DNA of 32,156 bases, taken from contig CAKOHT010000017.1 in NCBI GenBank assembly GCA_934085975.1, forward strand, positions 1 to 32,156, written 5' to 3'. Both the position numbers and the translations under genes were made by a program. Positions 16,600 to 25,204 of this stretch are shown here, in pieces (position 1 is the stretch's first letter; every line of letters begins with the position of its first letter). Source of the stretch: an uncultured Cetobacterium sp. (GTDB lineage Bacteria; Fusobacteriota; Fusobacteriia; Fusobacteriales; Fusobacteriaceae). The notes beneath the pieces were generated by a model. The model searched no databases, was not told where the DNA came from, and saw only the letters and a list, made by a program, of their open reading frames with translations.

Positions 16600-18317
16600 T
16601 GTCAAAAAAAATTGTTAATATCTTAACTGTATTTATCTTTATTTCACTTAATCTTTTTTCTGAAATTATAAACGAAAAAATTTTTGATAATCCTATTAGA
16701 AAAGTTACAACAGTTGAGACAAAAAAAGAGAAAGAGAAAGCTAATTTAAATATTACTGTCAATAAAATTAATCCTGTTAAAATCAATGGAACTATTGAAA
16801 ACAATGAGTTAATTATTCCACTAAGCAGTGATATTTTAAATAATTCCGATAACTCCTACTTTATCCCAGTAAAATCTTTAAAAGATATTCCTAATATTGC
16901 AAACAAGGATAGGTTATTTACAACTTTAAAAAGAATAGATCCCTCCAATTTTCAGAAGTTTGATTTCAATAAAAAAACTCTAAGATTAAAAGCCAAAAAT
17001 AATGAGTTTAACGAGGGGATGTTTATATATAAAATAGATTTACAGAGTAAAAATATTGATAAAGTGTTTCAAATTGATAAGCTAGAACGAAATATTGTAT
17101 ACCATGATGCTGGAACTTTAAATCTATATGTTGATTCCACTGCTTCAGGGTCATATATTAAAATTGGTAGTGATATGGGAACAGCTCCTGGTTGGCAAGA
17201 TTTTAACCGTCCAACCAAAACACATCCTCTTCTATACCATAAAGTTGATAATATTGATATTGAGGGCAGAATACTTCAAGTTTTGACCATTAATGACCGT
17301 GACAACTTTCAAAGACATAATTGGCACTCTAAACCTTATGATGTTTTCTTTGAAGCAAATAATTCTGATTGGAGAAGAACTATTATGTATCCCAAACAAG
17401 AATATAATAATAAAGAAGATTTTTTTAATGCAATGTGGGTTAGTATGAATACTCTAACTTTTAGATTTAAGATTAAAACTGACTCGCCAACAAAGCCCTA
17501 CCAAACATTTACAATAAATGTTCATCGTTATAGTCGAAATATATTTAATGGTGTTGCTACACTTAATTTAAAAGATCTTCCAAATAATAGCTGGGCTGGA
17601 TGGAATCCTGAAGTTGGTGCTCAGGCTGCTGCAGACTTTAAAGAGCACAGTATCGATAGAGCTCCTATTTTAAACTTTAGTAGTTCCAATCTTTTTAATA
17701 CTATGGGAGTGGCTAATAAAAGTATTCTAAATAAATTAACGATAACTAAAAATGGTTCAACTACCACTTATGATAATATCCAAGAAGATTATTTTAAAAC
17801 TAATCGCTCTTTAACTCATACTGGAGATAACTATGATTTACATTTTACATCTAATGGTAAATTTTATGTAACTAAAAAAAATGGTGGAACTTATACAGAA
17901 AGGGTTCAAATTCGTGCAGAATACCTTGGAAAAGCTCTGGGAAGTTTAGATTTAACTGTCAAAAATGAGGAGTTTGTCTTTATTGATCTACCTGATGTTC
18001 TCGATTTTGGCTATATGATTTTTGACCCCTATAACAACTATCTAGAAGTTGAAGACATCTTCCAAGTCAATAATATAAATAATCTAAATATATCTTTATC
18101 ACTGAGAGAAGAAAGTGGTGAAATGACTTTAGTCAACGACTCTACAGGTGCTGAAAATAAAAAAATTCCACTTTTGTCAGTGAAATTGGAATCTCTTGGA
18201 AAAAATGCTGATAAAAGAGTGGAAATGATAAAATTAACTGCATTAGCTAGAATTGATAAAGACCTTGTTCCCGGAGATTATCAGGGAACTGTCAACTTGA
18301 TTGTAAATATTGAGTAA
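16599..18317 (+). CDS. Large secreted protein with C-terminal pilin-like domain, candidate tip adhesin
   Basis: 572 residues; signal peptide about 1-21. After a Lys/Glu-rich linker comes a large beta-rich region (about 80-445) rich in Asn, Asp, Trp and Tyr, with TLNLYVDSTASGSYIKIGSD and NSWAGWNPEVGAQAAADF, of a kind seen in carbohydrate- or protein-binding modules but not recognised. The last ~115 residues resemble a pilin domain: LPDVLDFGYMIFDP near its start and PGDYQGTVNLIVNIE as the final strand. The two-part plan (binding domain, then pilin domain) and coupling to a one-domain chaperone match tip adhesins of chaperone-usher pili. Transcribed away from the pilus operon and ended by a hairpin at 18332. 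Ligand unknown. Confidence 0.6.
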   Translation: MSKKIVNILTVFIFISLNLFSEIINEKIFDNPIRKVTTVETKKEKEKANLNITVNKINPVKINGTIENNELIIPLSSDILNNSDNSYFIPVKSLKDIPNIANKDRLFTTLKRIDPSNFQKFDFNKKTLRLKAKNNEFNEGMFIYKIDLQSKNIDKVFQIDKLERNIVYHDAGTLNLYVDSTASGSYIKIGSDMGTAPGWQDFNRPTKTHPLLYHKVDNIDIEGRILQVLTINDRDNFQRHNWHSKPYDVFFEANNSDWRRTIMYPKQEYNNKEDFFNAMWVSMNTLTFRFKIKTDSPTKPYQTFTINVHRYSRNIFNGVATLNLKDLPNNSWAGWNPEVGAQAAADFKEHSIDRAPILNFSSSNLFNTMGVANKSILNKLTITKNGSTTTYDNIQEDYFKTNRSLTHTGDNYDLHFTSNGKFYVTKKNGGTYTERVQIRAEYLGKALGSLDLTVKNEEFVFIDLPDVLDFGYMIFDPYNNYLEVEDIFQVNNINNLNISLSLREESGEMTLVNDSTGAENKKIPLLSVKLESLGKNADKRVEMIKLTALARIDKDLVPGDYQGTVNLIVNIE

Positions 18318-18331
18318 CCTGAAGTTTAAAA

Positions 18332-18359
18332 GAGGCTGTAGATGATTATCTACAGCCTC
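18332..18359. terminator. Bidirectional terminator between tip-adhesin and Rpn genes
   Basis: A perfect 12-bp stem, GAGGCTGTAGAT (18332-18343) with ATCTACAGCCTC (18348-18359), loop GATT. It lies between convergent genes. The following T run is better on the minus strand (TTTT) than on the plus strand (AATTTCTT). Confidence 0.75.
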
Positions 18360-18390
18360 AATTTCTTAACCTTTCTTTTTCTAATGATTT

Positions 18391-19215
18391 TTAAAGACTT
18401 TTTATCTCCTCTGAAGATAACCCTGTTTTTTCCGATATTATTTCATCTGATAATAGTCCTTTTAAGGATTTTGCAATTTCTAATCTCGCTTCTTGAATTC
18501 CTCTTTTTATTCCCTTTTCTTCCGCTGATAATAGAGCATTTAATCTATCGTTTCTTGCATTTTCACGCATACGATAGTTTTCTGCTTTTTTCGGATCTCT
18601 ACTTATTCTTGCAAGTTCCTCTTTAGCTTCTTGCAGTTCTTCAACTTTTCGCTCTAAAGATATTACTTTCTCACTGTTTGGATCATCTAAAAACCCTACC
18701 CAAATACTTAATAAATCTGATTCATCTATACTTTTCATCTTAGGTATCTCTATGAAATGAAGTTCTAAAGTATCTGTCAATACATTACTGTTAACTGCAT
18801 TTTGAATTAAATATTTATTATGAAATTTTTCTTCATTCAATAAAATAAAATCTAACACATTTATGCATATTGTTCTAGGTAATTTTGTATAAGCATCTTT
18901 TCCTGTGTATTCACTAATATATGCTTTACTCCAATAATACAAACTTCTTTTCACCATATTACGCTCATCAGCTCTTTGCATCTCTATATTAATCAGTTCT
19001 CCAGTACTTGTTTTAGCTAATATATCTAACCTAGAAAAACTATCCTCGATATATTCTTTTGTCAATTCTGTATTCTTTAGCTTAACTTCCACAATAGGTT
19101 CTTTAGGTTTTATACAAGCATTTAAAAAAGAAATTAATATTCTTGGATGTTTCTCAGAGCCAAAAATATTTTTAAAAACATAATCAACTTTCGGATCAAA
19201 TAACTGAGTGCACAT
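18391..19215 (-). CDS. Rpn/YhgA-family PD-(D/E)XK nuclease (transposase-like)
   Basis: 274 residues. N-terminal FDPKVDYVFKNIFG is the family's hallmark start, followed by the nuclease core with the catalytic-type pair DILAKTSTGELINIEMQ (D, then E-x-Q). A charged coiled coil (EKVISLERKVEELQEAKEELARI) and the usual C-terminal KGIQEARLEIAKSLKGL tail follow. Members are annotated as recombination-promoting nucleases or PD-(D/E)XK transposases. I chose ATG 19215 because GAGGTG lies 8 bases upstream; an in-frame GTG at 19227 lies within that site. It has its own promoter and terminator, so it is a stand-alone gene between two operons, consistent with acquisition as a single unit. Confidence 0.9.
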   Translation of the reverse strand: MCTQLFDPKVDYVFKNIFGSEKHPRILISFLNACIKPKEPIVEVKLKNTELTKEYIEDSFSRLDILAKTSTGELINIEMQRADERNMVKRSLYYWSKAYISEYTGKDAYTKLPRTICINVLDFILLNEEKFHNKYLIQNAVNSNVLTDTLELHFIEIPKMKSIDESDLLSIWVGFLDDPNSEKVISLERKVEELQEAKEELARISRDPKKAENYRMRENARNDRLNALLSAEEKGIKRGIQEARLEIAKSLKGLLSDEIISEKTGLSSEEIKSL

Positions 19216-19245
19216 AATATATATCACCTCGTAATCTTTATTTCT

Positions 19246-19274
19246 ATTATACTCTGATATTTAAATAATATCAA
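19246..19274 (-). promoter_or_regulatory. Promoter of the Rpn nuclease gene
   Basis: On the minus strand TTGATA (19274-19269), exactly 17 bases, TATAAT (19251-19246), 30 bases upstream of the ATG. A near-consensus sigma-70 type promoter. Confidence 0.7.
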
Positions 19275-19312
19275 GAACACCTACATTGTTTTCTTTTTTA
19301 ATTCCATGGGCA

Positions 19313-20389
19313 CTAAATTTTTAAAGCCTCCACTATCTCCAACTCCCCAATTTTTCTAACTGGATAGACTCCACACCCCAATCCAACTACCACTGTAAAA
19401 ATTATCCCTCCACTTATCTTTACAAAGTTAAAATATGGTGGTATTTTTAAAATTTCTCCAATTAAATAGGCTCCTCCAATTCCAGCTGCCAACCCTAATA
19501 TTGTCCCTAGTCCAACCACTATAGCTGCCTCTATTAAAAATATCTCTTTCAAAACTTTTTTATTCACACCTATAGCTCGAAGTATCCCTATATGTGTTCC
19601 TCTTTCTCGAATTGATGATATAATCAAATTCACTACTCCAATTCCTCCAACACCAAGAGCAATAAAAGAGAGAATAAATAGACTTTTACTCACAAAACCT
19701 CTTATTCTCTCCACTTTTCTATAGATATCTGGTGTCTCCAAAATTCTCACTTGTTCCTCTTTACTTCGAAACTTATTGAGTTCTAATAATATAACTGGCA
19801 CATATTCCATAGCTTCCTCACCTTGTGAAAAAGATATAATTAAACTCTTATAATCTTTTCTTCCAAAAGTTTTTTCAAAAGTTTCGCCACTTAAAATAAC
19901 TCTATTTCCTACTTTCATAGTTTCAAAAGGACTTTTCTCTTCATACAGAGCTCTAACTAGAAAATTTTTCCTTCCAACCCCAATTTGTAGCTGTATTTTT
20001 TCACCTACACTTTTGTCTAAAAACTGAGTTTTATCTAGAACTATCTCCTCTATCTTTAAATTTGGTAACCCCATAGCTCTTAACGCTCTTTCACTATATC
20101 CTCTAAATATTACATTATTTTCAACTTCTCTCTCCTCCGGAAAAACTACGTACTCCACAAAAGGCAATCTCTCAATAAGTTGTGAGTCTCGTTTACTTAA
20201 TCTACCTCCTCCTATAAGAATTTTATTTCCTCCTATAGCAGTAAGATCACTATCAATTATATTTTTTGCAGCATCTCCCAGTGATATTGTTAACACTAGG
20301 GCCGTCGCTGCCGTTACCACAGAAATTAAGGGAAATACTGCTCTAAGCACATTACCAGTGAGAAATCTATAAGCCATCCAGAACTTCAC
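19313..20389 (-). CDS. MacB/FtsX-type ABC transporter permease
   Basis: 358 residues: N-terminal membrane segment (about 16-36), an extracytoplasmic domain (about 40-230), then three membrane segments (about 235-260, 285-310 and 330-345). The MacB/LolE-type signature GGIGVVNLIISSIRERGTHI precedes GILRAIGVNKK. Full-length MacB carries an N-terminal ATPase; here it is absent, so this subunit needs a separate ABC ATPase, and none is in the window. The start is GTG right after the upstream stop, chosen because FWMAYRFLTGN is the usual beginning of the family. Last gene of the seven-gene operon, with no clear terminator before the Rpn promoter. Confidence 0.88.
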   Translation of the reverse strand: MKFWMAYRFLTGNVLRAVFPLISVVTAATALVLTISLGDAAKNIIDSDLTAIGGNKILIGGGRLSKRDSQLIERLPFVEYVVFPEEREVENNVIFRGYSERALRAMGLPNLKIEEIVLDKTQFLDKSVGEKIQLQIGVGRKNFLVRALYEEKSPFETMKVGNRVILSGETFEKTFGRKDYKSLIISFSQGEEAMEYVPVILLELNKFRSKEEQVRILETPDIYRKVERIRGFVSKSLFILSFIALGVGGIGVVNLIISSIRERGTHIGILRAIGVNKKVLKEIFLIEAAIVVGLGTILGLAAGIGGAYLIGEILKIPPYFNFVKISGGIIFTVVVGLGCGVYPVRKIGELEIVEALKI

Positions 20390-21709
20390 TTAACTCACAG
20401 CCTTTACTCTTTCACCATTGCTCACTTTAAATGGATTTATTACAACCTCAGTTCCCAATGGTATATTTAAAACTTCATAATCAGTCAATGTCTTAGCTCC
20501 CAGCTTCACTTCTGTTTTTCTAACCTTTCCATCCTCCACTACATATATATAGCTCTTATCTCCCTCCTCTACAACAGAGAACGACGGTACGGTTGCTACA
20601 CTTCTTGTGGATTCATTTGTTATCTCAACATCTGTTATAAAACCAGGTTTTAAATTATTTTTTTCACTAATTTTAACTTCAACCTCTATAACTTTATCTT
20701 TTTTTCCACCCAATAAACTTTCACGAGCTACACTAGAAACTCTAGAGACAACTCCCTTATAAGTTAAATCTCCCTCAGAAGATGAAGCTCTGACTATAGC
20801 TCTTTGATTTAGTGCAACGCTTGGCGCTTGATACATTGGAATTTCAACTTTTACTATACTTTCCCCTTTGGGAGATATAGATAACAACCTTTGACCATTG
20901 AAGGTGTTACTTCCCTCCATCACATCTATTCCTGTAATAAGTCCAGCCACCGGTGCTTCAAGTGGTTTTTTTAACTGCTCAGCACGACGAACTAAAATCT
21001 CATTATTAAGTTGCAATTTCTCTAAACTTGACGCCAATTTTGCCTCTTCAATTGCTAACTCTCTAGTCAAACTTTCAAAACTTACAGCTGAGAGTGCTAA
21101 CTTTTGTCTATTCAAATTCAGATCTGTCTTCAAATCTTCAAGCTCAACCAACTTTTTATCAGCTTCAGTTACAGCTCTATTTGCCTCTGTACTAGAAACT
21201 CCATCAGCAGCTAATAACTTTTTATAAGCCTCAGCTTTATCTCTTAAAGTTCTAGCCTCCGCTGTTATAACTGGGAGTCTTCTTTCATCCCCTTTTACCT
21301 TTTCCTCCAAATTTTTCATTTCAAGTTTTCTATTATCTAACTCTAACTTTAAAGAGCCTCCTTCAAGGTCAGCTATTCTAAGTTTAACATCCTTTATATC
21401 CAGCTCATTCACTCTAAGTTCCTTGTCATTTTCAAGTATACTTTTAGTACTGAAACTAAGTAACTTATCTCCAGTATTCACTTCTTCTCCAACTCTGACA
21501 AAGATGGACTCTATCAATGACGGTGCTTCGATATACACAGGTACCACTTCTCCAGGTGCAACTATCCCTGCGTAAAGTGTGGAACTAGATAAATTCCTGA
21601 TATCAATTTTTGTAACTTTTACCTCTTTTTTACCCACCCTATTTACCACAGCGTAACCACTTAAAGCTAATATTACAGCAGTTATACCGATTATAATTTT
21701 CTTATTCAT
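20390..21709 (-). CDS. Periplasmic adaptor (HlyD/MacA-type membrane fusion protein)
   Basis: 439 residues. N-terminal membrane anchor (about 4-20), then a beta strand, half of a lipoyl domain (APSLIESIFVRVGEEVNTGD), a long coiled-coil hairpin (about 85-235), the second lipoyl half (LEAPVAGLITGIDVMEG), a beta-barrel domain and a membrane-proximal domain with VPSFSVVEEGDKSYIYVVEDG. It bridges an inner-membrane transporter and a TolC-like outer-membrane channel. ATG 21709 has AGGTG six bases upstream; a GTG three codons earlier (21718) overlaps that site and is less likely. It sits between the TolC-like gene and the permease. Confidence 0.9.
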   Translation of the reverse strand: MNKKIIIGITAVILALSGYAVVNRVGKKEVKVTKIDIRNLSSSTLYAGIVAPGEVVPVYIEAPSLIESIFVRVGEEVNTGDKLLSFSTKSILENDKELRVNELDIKDVKLRIADLEGGSLKLELDNRKLEMKNLEEKVKGDERRLPVITAEARTLRDKAEAYKKLLAADGVSSTEANRAVTEADKKLVELEDLKTDLNLNRQKLALSAVSFESLTRELAIEEAKLASSLEKLQLNNEILVRRAEQLKKPLEAPVAGLITGIDVMEGSNTFNGQRLLSISPKGESIVKVEIPMYQAPSVALNQRAIVRASSSEGDLTYKGVVSRVSSVARESLLGGKKDKVIEVEVKISEKNNLKPGFITDVEITNESTRSVATVPSFSVVEEGDKSYIYVVEDGKVRKTEVKLGAKTLTDYEVLNIPLGTEVVINPFKVSNGERVKAVS

Positions 21710-21722
21710 AAAATTCACCTAC

Positions 21723-22955
21723 TTACCTATAAAGATTTTCATACTCTATAACTGCTAAAACTAGTGACCGCTGAAGCTTGTAGTAGTCCTCTTCAGCTAT
21801 CCTCAACTGATTCACTGAATTTAAATAATCAAATGTTGTCACTAGCTCATTATCATATCTTAGGTTATCTATTTTCAAATTTTCCCTCAATAGCTCCACT
21901 CTTTTCTTTTGAGCTTCACTTTGACCAGCCAATGACTTTATCTCTCTGATTTTATTTCTCATATCCAACTCTATTCCACGGATATTGTTATCATATTTTA
22001 TTTTAGCCTGTTCTAAAGCGTATCTCTTTTGGTCAACTGAATCGAGAGTTCCTCCCCACTCAAATCTATATTGAAATCCGACTTCAACCATTCCCTCATT
22101 TTTAGTGACAAGTTTATCTCCAACTTTCTCTTTAAACTTATGAGACGGTTTCACATAAAAGGATGGATAAAGGTCTGCTTTTGCAATTTTTACGTCATAT
22201 TCAGCTATATCCACCATCAGTTCCTGTGTTTTTCCCAATGTCGTATTTTTAGGATCTTCCGCTTTTTTTATAACTCCTATTGACTTCAAATATTGTTCTG
22301 TATCGAACTCATCCAAAGTTATTTTTTTATCTAAATCATATCCAAGTAGTTGCATCAGTGCCTCTTTTGCCCCTTGCTCTTTTTGAGCATTTTGAAGATT
22401 TAATGATCTATTGTTCTCTATATCAGCCTCAACCTTCAAAACTTCAGACTTTGGTATCAACTTGTTCTCTTTATATAACCCATCAAGTCTATCTCTCTGT
22501 TTTTGTAGAGCTGCCAATGTAGCCTCTGTAATCTCATATTGTTTTTTGTAGTTTAATGCCTTAAAATATTCATCTACTGAGATCTCCTGCCAAGTATATA
22601 GAGATAACTTTGAATTTTCCTTAGCCATCTCCAACTCTTTTCCAGCTTTTTTATATCCATATACCATTTTCCCACCTTGGAAAATTGGAATGTAAGCCTC
22701 TATCTCCTTGAATCCTATCCCTTCATCTTTTACAATTTGCCAATCCTCCTCTGTAGAAAGGTTTATTGGTGGTAAAATTAAGTTCTTTAATGCTTTATTT
22801 TTCCCCTTCTCCTTTATTTTCACATCCAACTCTTTAACCCTAACCTCTGGGTTGCTAGTTTTAACTCTATTAAGAATCTCGTCCAATCCAAGTTCCTCTG
22901 AGTATGCTCCGAATGATAGAGCTATAAATCCAGCTATTAGACTTTGTTTCCTCAC
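21723..22955 (-). CDS. TolC-family outer-membrane efflux protein
   Basis: 410 residues with signal peptide (about 1-18), then ELGLDEILNRVKTSNPEVRV, the typical start of TolC-family proteins. Long amphipathic helices follow in two repeats, with barrel strands FKEIEAYIPIFQGGKMVYGYK and VGFQYRFEWGG. The C-terminal helix ends DNLRYDNELVTTFDYLNSVNQ, a family signature. It forms the outer-membrane channel for the adaptor and permease downstream. Start is GTG 22955, supported by AGGAGG nine bases upstream, inside the end of the phosphatase gene: the two genes overlap by 86 bases in different frames. Confidence 0.9.
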   Translation of the reverse strand: MRKQSLIAGFIALSFGAYSEELGLDEILNRVKTSNPEVRVKELDVKIKEKGKNKALKNLILPPINLSTEEDWQIVKDEGIGFKEIEAYIPIFQGGKMVYGYKKAGKELEMAKENSKLSLYTWQEISVDEYFKALNYKKQYEITEATLAALQKQRDRLDGLYKENKLIPKSEVLKVEADIENNRSLNLQNAQKEQGAKEALMQLLGYDLDKKITLDEFDTEQYLKSIGVIKKAEDPKNTTLGKTQELMVDIAEYDVKIAKADLYPSFYVKPSHKFKEKVGDKLVTKNEGMVEVGFQYRFEWGGTLDSVDQKRYALEQAKIKYDNNIRGIELDMRNKIREIKSLAGQSEAQKKRVELLRENLKIDNLRYDNELVTTFDYLNSVNQLRIAEEDYYKLQRSLVLAVIEYENLYR

Positions 22956-23625
22956 TCTTTGTTTCCTCCTCTTCCAGCCTCATAATACTAGTCATTCTCT
23001 TTATTTCTCTCTCTCCAACGAGTTTTTTCAAGACTTCTAAATCATCTGAACTATAACCTCTTTTCTCCACTCTATGTACATCACTTCCCAAAACATCTAT
23101 CTGATTTTTTTTTAGTAGTTTCAATATATGTCTTGGTTTTTTTCCACCTATATTCATTTGTAATCTACAACCCATTTTTCTTAATTCCAACAAGTTTTTT
23201 TCTTTAAACTGAGTATATCTCTCCACGTGTGCAAGTATTGGTATAATACCCCTATTTAAAATTTTTTTAATCATATATATTCCTATACGTGGCATTGTAA
23301 GAGGAGAAAACTCAACTAAAAGAAATTTTCCCTCTATCAAATTATATTTTTTTTCCTCTAGTATTTTAAAAATACTTTCATCTAGGTATACCTCATTCCC
23401 TCTTTGTAACTTTATATCTAAACACAAATTTTGACATCTCTCTTCCAATATCTTAAAATTTTTCTCATAATTTTCATTATAAAACTTACCTTTACCATAA
23501 TGAGATGTCAAATAGAACTCTTTAAAACCTAAACTCATACCTTTTTTTAGAATTTCGATAGACTCTTCTAAAGTTTCTGGACCATCATCTATACCAAAGA
23601 GTATATGAGTATGAATATCTACCAT
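22870..23625 (-). CDS. PHP-type protein-tyrosine phosphatase (CpsB/YwqE family)
   Basis: 251 residues. Metal-dependent phosphatase that removes phosphate from BY-kinases and so tunes polysaccharide assembly. Metal-ligand motifs of the PHP fold are all visible: DIHTHILFGIDDGP (His5, His7), SHYG (His42), GNEVYLD (Glu78), ILAHVERY (His133) and GSDVHR (Asp182, His184). It overlaps the kinase stop by seven bases (ATGGTAG). Its last 28 or so residues, from about 224, are encoded over the start of the TolC gene, are low in family-like features and may be a lengthened tail. Confidence 0.92.
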   Translation of the reverse strand: MVDIHTHILFGIDDGPETLEESIEILKKGMSLGFKEFYLTSHYGKGKFYNENYEKNFKILEERCQNLCLDIKLQRGNEVYLDESIFKILEEKKYNLIEGKFLLVEFSPLTMPRIGIYMIKKILNRGIIPILAHVERYTQFKEKNLLELRKMGCRLQMNIGGKKPRHILKLLKKNQIDVLGSDVHRVEKRGYSSDDLEVLKKLVGEREIKRMTSIMRLEEEETKSEETKSNSWIYSSIIRSILRGTWIGRDS

Positions 23626-24443
23626 CTTTTCCCCTTTTGATCTCCACTTAACTGCCTCTTATAGTTTCTTTTTATCTTTTCTATGACACCTTTAATACCT
23701 TTTTGTGGCTTATAGACTTTAGTAAAAGCTTCTATCTCCTCGCTGTAATAGTCCTTATAGTATGAGTAATTATTATTGTAGTAACCATAGTTTCCATATG
23801 AAAGTCCATTTTTATCGACCTTATTTACAACAAAACCATATATATTAGCTTTAGCATTTTCTAACATAGTTTTTCCAAACTCCAACTCCCTTTTTGCAAC
23901 TTGATCATATGCTACAATGTATACAACTCCATCACAATGTTTGGATAGTATCGCTGCATCGCTTGCTACAATAAGTGGAGGTGTATCCAACACTATTGTG
24001 TTATATTCTTTTTTTAGCTTATCCAAAAGTGTTTTCATCTTATCGCCTAGAAATAGCTCTGTCACATTATGAGCTACATTTCTGGTTGGAAGAATATCTA
24101 AATTTTCCTCTATATTTTTTAGAATTACATCCTCTACCTCACATTCTCCTGAAAGAACCGATTCAAGACCTCTTTCAAAACTTATTCCAAAACTTTCATG
24201 AGCTCTAGGTCTTCTAATATCACAATCTATCAATAAAACTTTCTTTCCTGTAATAGCGATACTCATTGCATAGTTAGATGCTATTGTACTCTTTCCCTCC
24301 TTTGGTGTCGTACTTGTTATCAAAAGTGTTCTCTCCATCTCCTTTTCATTCAAAAAGTGAAGATTTGTCCTAATCACCCTAAGAGCTTCATTCATTTCAT
24401 GATTAGTTGCATCTTTAAAAAATAGCTGTCTTTTAGTTTTCAT
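23619..24443 (-). CDS. Bacterial tyrosine autokinase (BY-kinase, CpsD/CapB family)
   Basis: 274 residues. Cytoplasmic ATPase kinase acting with the membrane activator encoded upstream in polysaccharide chain control. Walker A is STTPKEGKST (44-53), Walker A' VLLIDCDIRRP (69-79), Walker B TIVLDTPP (149-156). The C-terminal region has nine tyrosines between 216 and 233, the autophosphorylation cluster. EALRVIRTNL near the start is the family's oligomer-interface motif. ATG 24443 was chosen because it follows GGGGGT and gives the normal family N-terminus; upstream in-frame starts would only lengthen it over the co-polymerase gene, which it overlaps by 11 bases. Confidence 0.94.
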   Translation of the reverse strand: MKTKRQLFFKDATNHEMNEALRVIRTNLHFLNEKEMERTLLITSTTPKEGKSTIASNYAMSIAITGKKVLLIDCDIRRPRAHESFGISFERGLESVLSGECEVEDVILKNIEENLDILPTRNVAHNVTELFLGDKMKTLLDKLKKEYNTIVLDTPPLIVASDAAILSKHCDGVVYIVAYDQVAKRELEFGKTMLENAKANIYGFVVNKVDKNGLSYGNYGYYNNNYSYYKDYYSEEIEAFTKVYKPQKGIKGVIEKIKRNYKRQLSGDQKGKRW

Positions 24444-25173
24444 TTTTACCCCCATCAACCAAAGAGATATTAAAATCTGGAACCATTCCAAGCATAGATG
24501 TCCCTAAAACTTTCTCTATATCTTTTGGTTTACGCAGTTTACAAAAGAAAAATTCAACTACAAATGCAACCATACATCCAATCATACCTGATAGAACAAA
24601 AGAGATTGCTAGTATCAGTCCTCTTCTTTTAGGTAACGCTTCCTTTGGAACCTCTGCTGATTCAACCACTTTTATATTTTGAAAGTTCATCACCTCACGA
24701 ACTTTCAATATAAATTCATTTCCTATTTCATTGACTATCGCTGAAGCTTGTGACGGATCCGAACTCTTATATGTCAACTTCAAAAACTCGGTGTTCCCAA
24801 CAGGATCTATTGTTAAGCTCTTTTGTAAACTTTTTATATCCATATTTAAATCGTATTTTTTTATTGTATTGGCTAAAATCGTTTTACTTTTTGCTATCTC
24901 AGCATAAGTTGCCACAAGCTTCTGATTTACTGACAACTCTCCATTTTCTAATGAACTTGCACTAAAGTTTTTACTACTGGATACCATCATAGTCATCTCA
25001 GCTTTATAGATATTTGGTCTAGTTGCTGCAAAAAAAACTCCCAGTGCAAAAACTGGTACAGCTATTAATACAATTAACTTCCATCTCCTAAGAAGAGTAA
25101 AAACCAAATCCATTAAGTCTATCTCGTCATCCTCGTAAAATTCATCAGTATAAAACTCATCTCTTTTTCTCAT
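24433..25173 (-). CDS. Polysaccharide co-polymerase / kinase activator (Wzz/CpsC family)
   Basis: 246 residues. Two membrane segments (about 32-51 and 185-209) flank an extracytoplasmic alpha/beta domain; the second is preceded by the proline-rich PKEALPKRRGL typical of chain-length regulators. The N-terminal EIDLMDLVFTLLRRWK is the Wzz signature. The short cytoplasmic tail is the part that activates BY-kinases in CpsC/CapA systems. ATG with GAGGAG. It lies 31 bases after the HD-GYP gene and overlaps the kinase gene, forming a standard activator-kinase-phosphatase trio. No glycosyltransferase or Wzy gene is in the window. Confidence 0.92.
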   Translation of the reverse strand: MRKRDEFYTDEFYEDDEIDLMDLVFTLLRRWKLIVLIAVPVFALGVFFAATRPNIYKAEMTMMVSSSKNFSASSLENGELSVNQKLVATYAEIAKSKTILANTIKKYDLNMDIKSLQKSLTIDPVGNTEFLKLTYKSSDPSQASAIVNEIGNEFILKVREVMNFQNIKVVESAEVPKEALPKRRGLILAISFVLSGMIGCMVAFVVEFFFCKLRKPKDIEKVLGTSMLGMVPDFNISLVDGGKNEN

Positions 25174-25204
25174 AATTTCTCCTCATATCTTAATTGTTCA
25201 TATC

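Noticed and set aside
19216..19227. GTG start at 19227 for the Rpn gene (and similar upstream starts at 21718, 24491, 26566 and 28796)
   Set aside because: In each case except 24491 the earlier start is part of the ribosome binding site of the ATG just downstream; at 24491 it merely extends the kinase over the co-polymerase gene, without family similarity.
19313..20389. Calling the permease a full MacB macrolide transporter
   Set aside because: The ATPase domain is missing and substrate cannot be told from sequence; only the MacB/FtsX permease family is supported.
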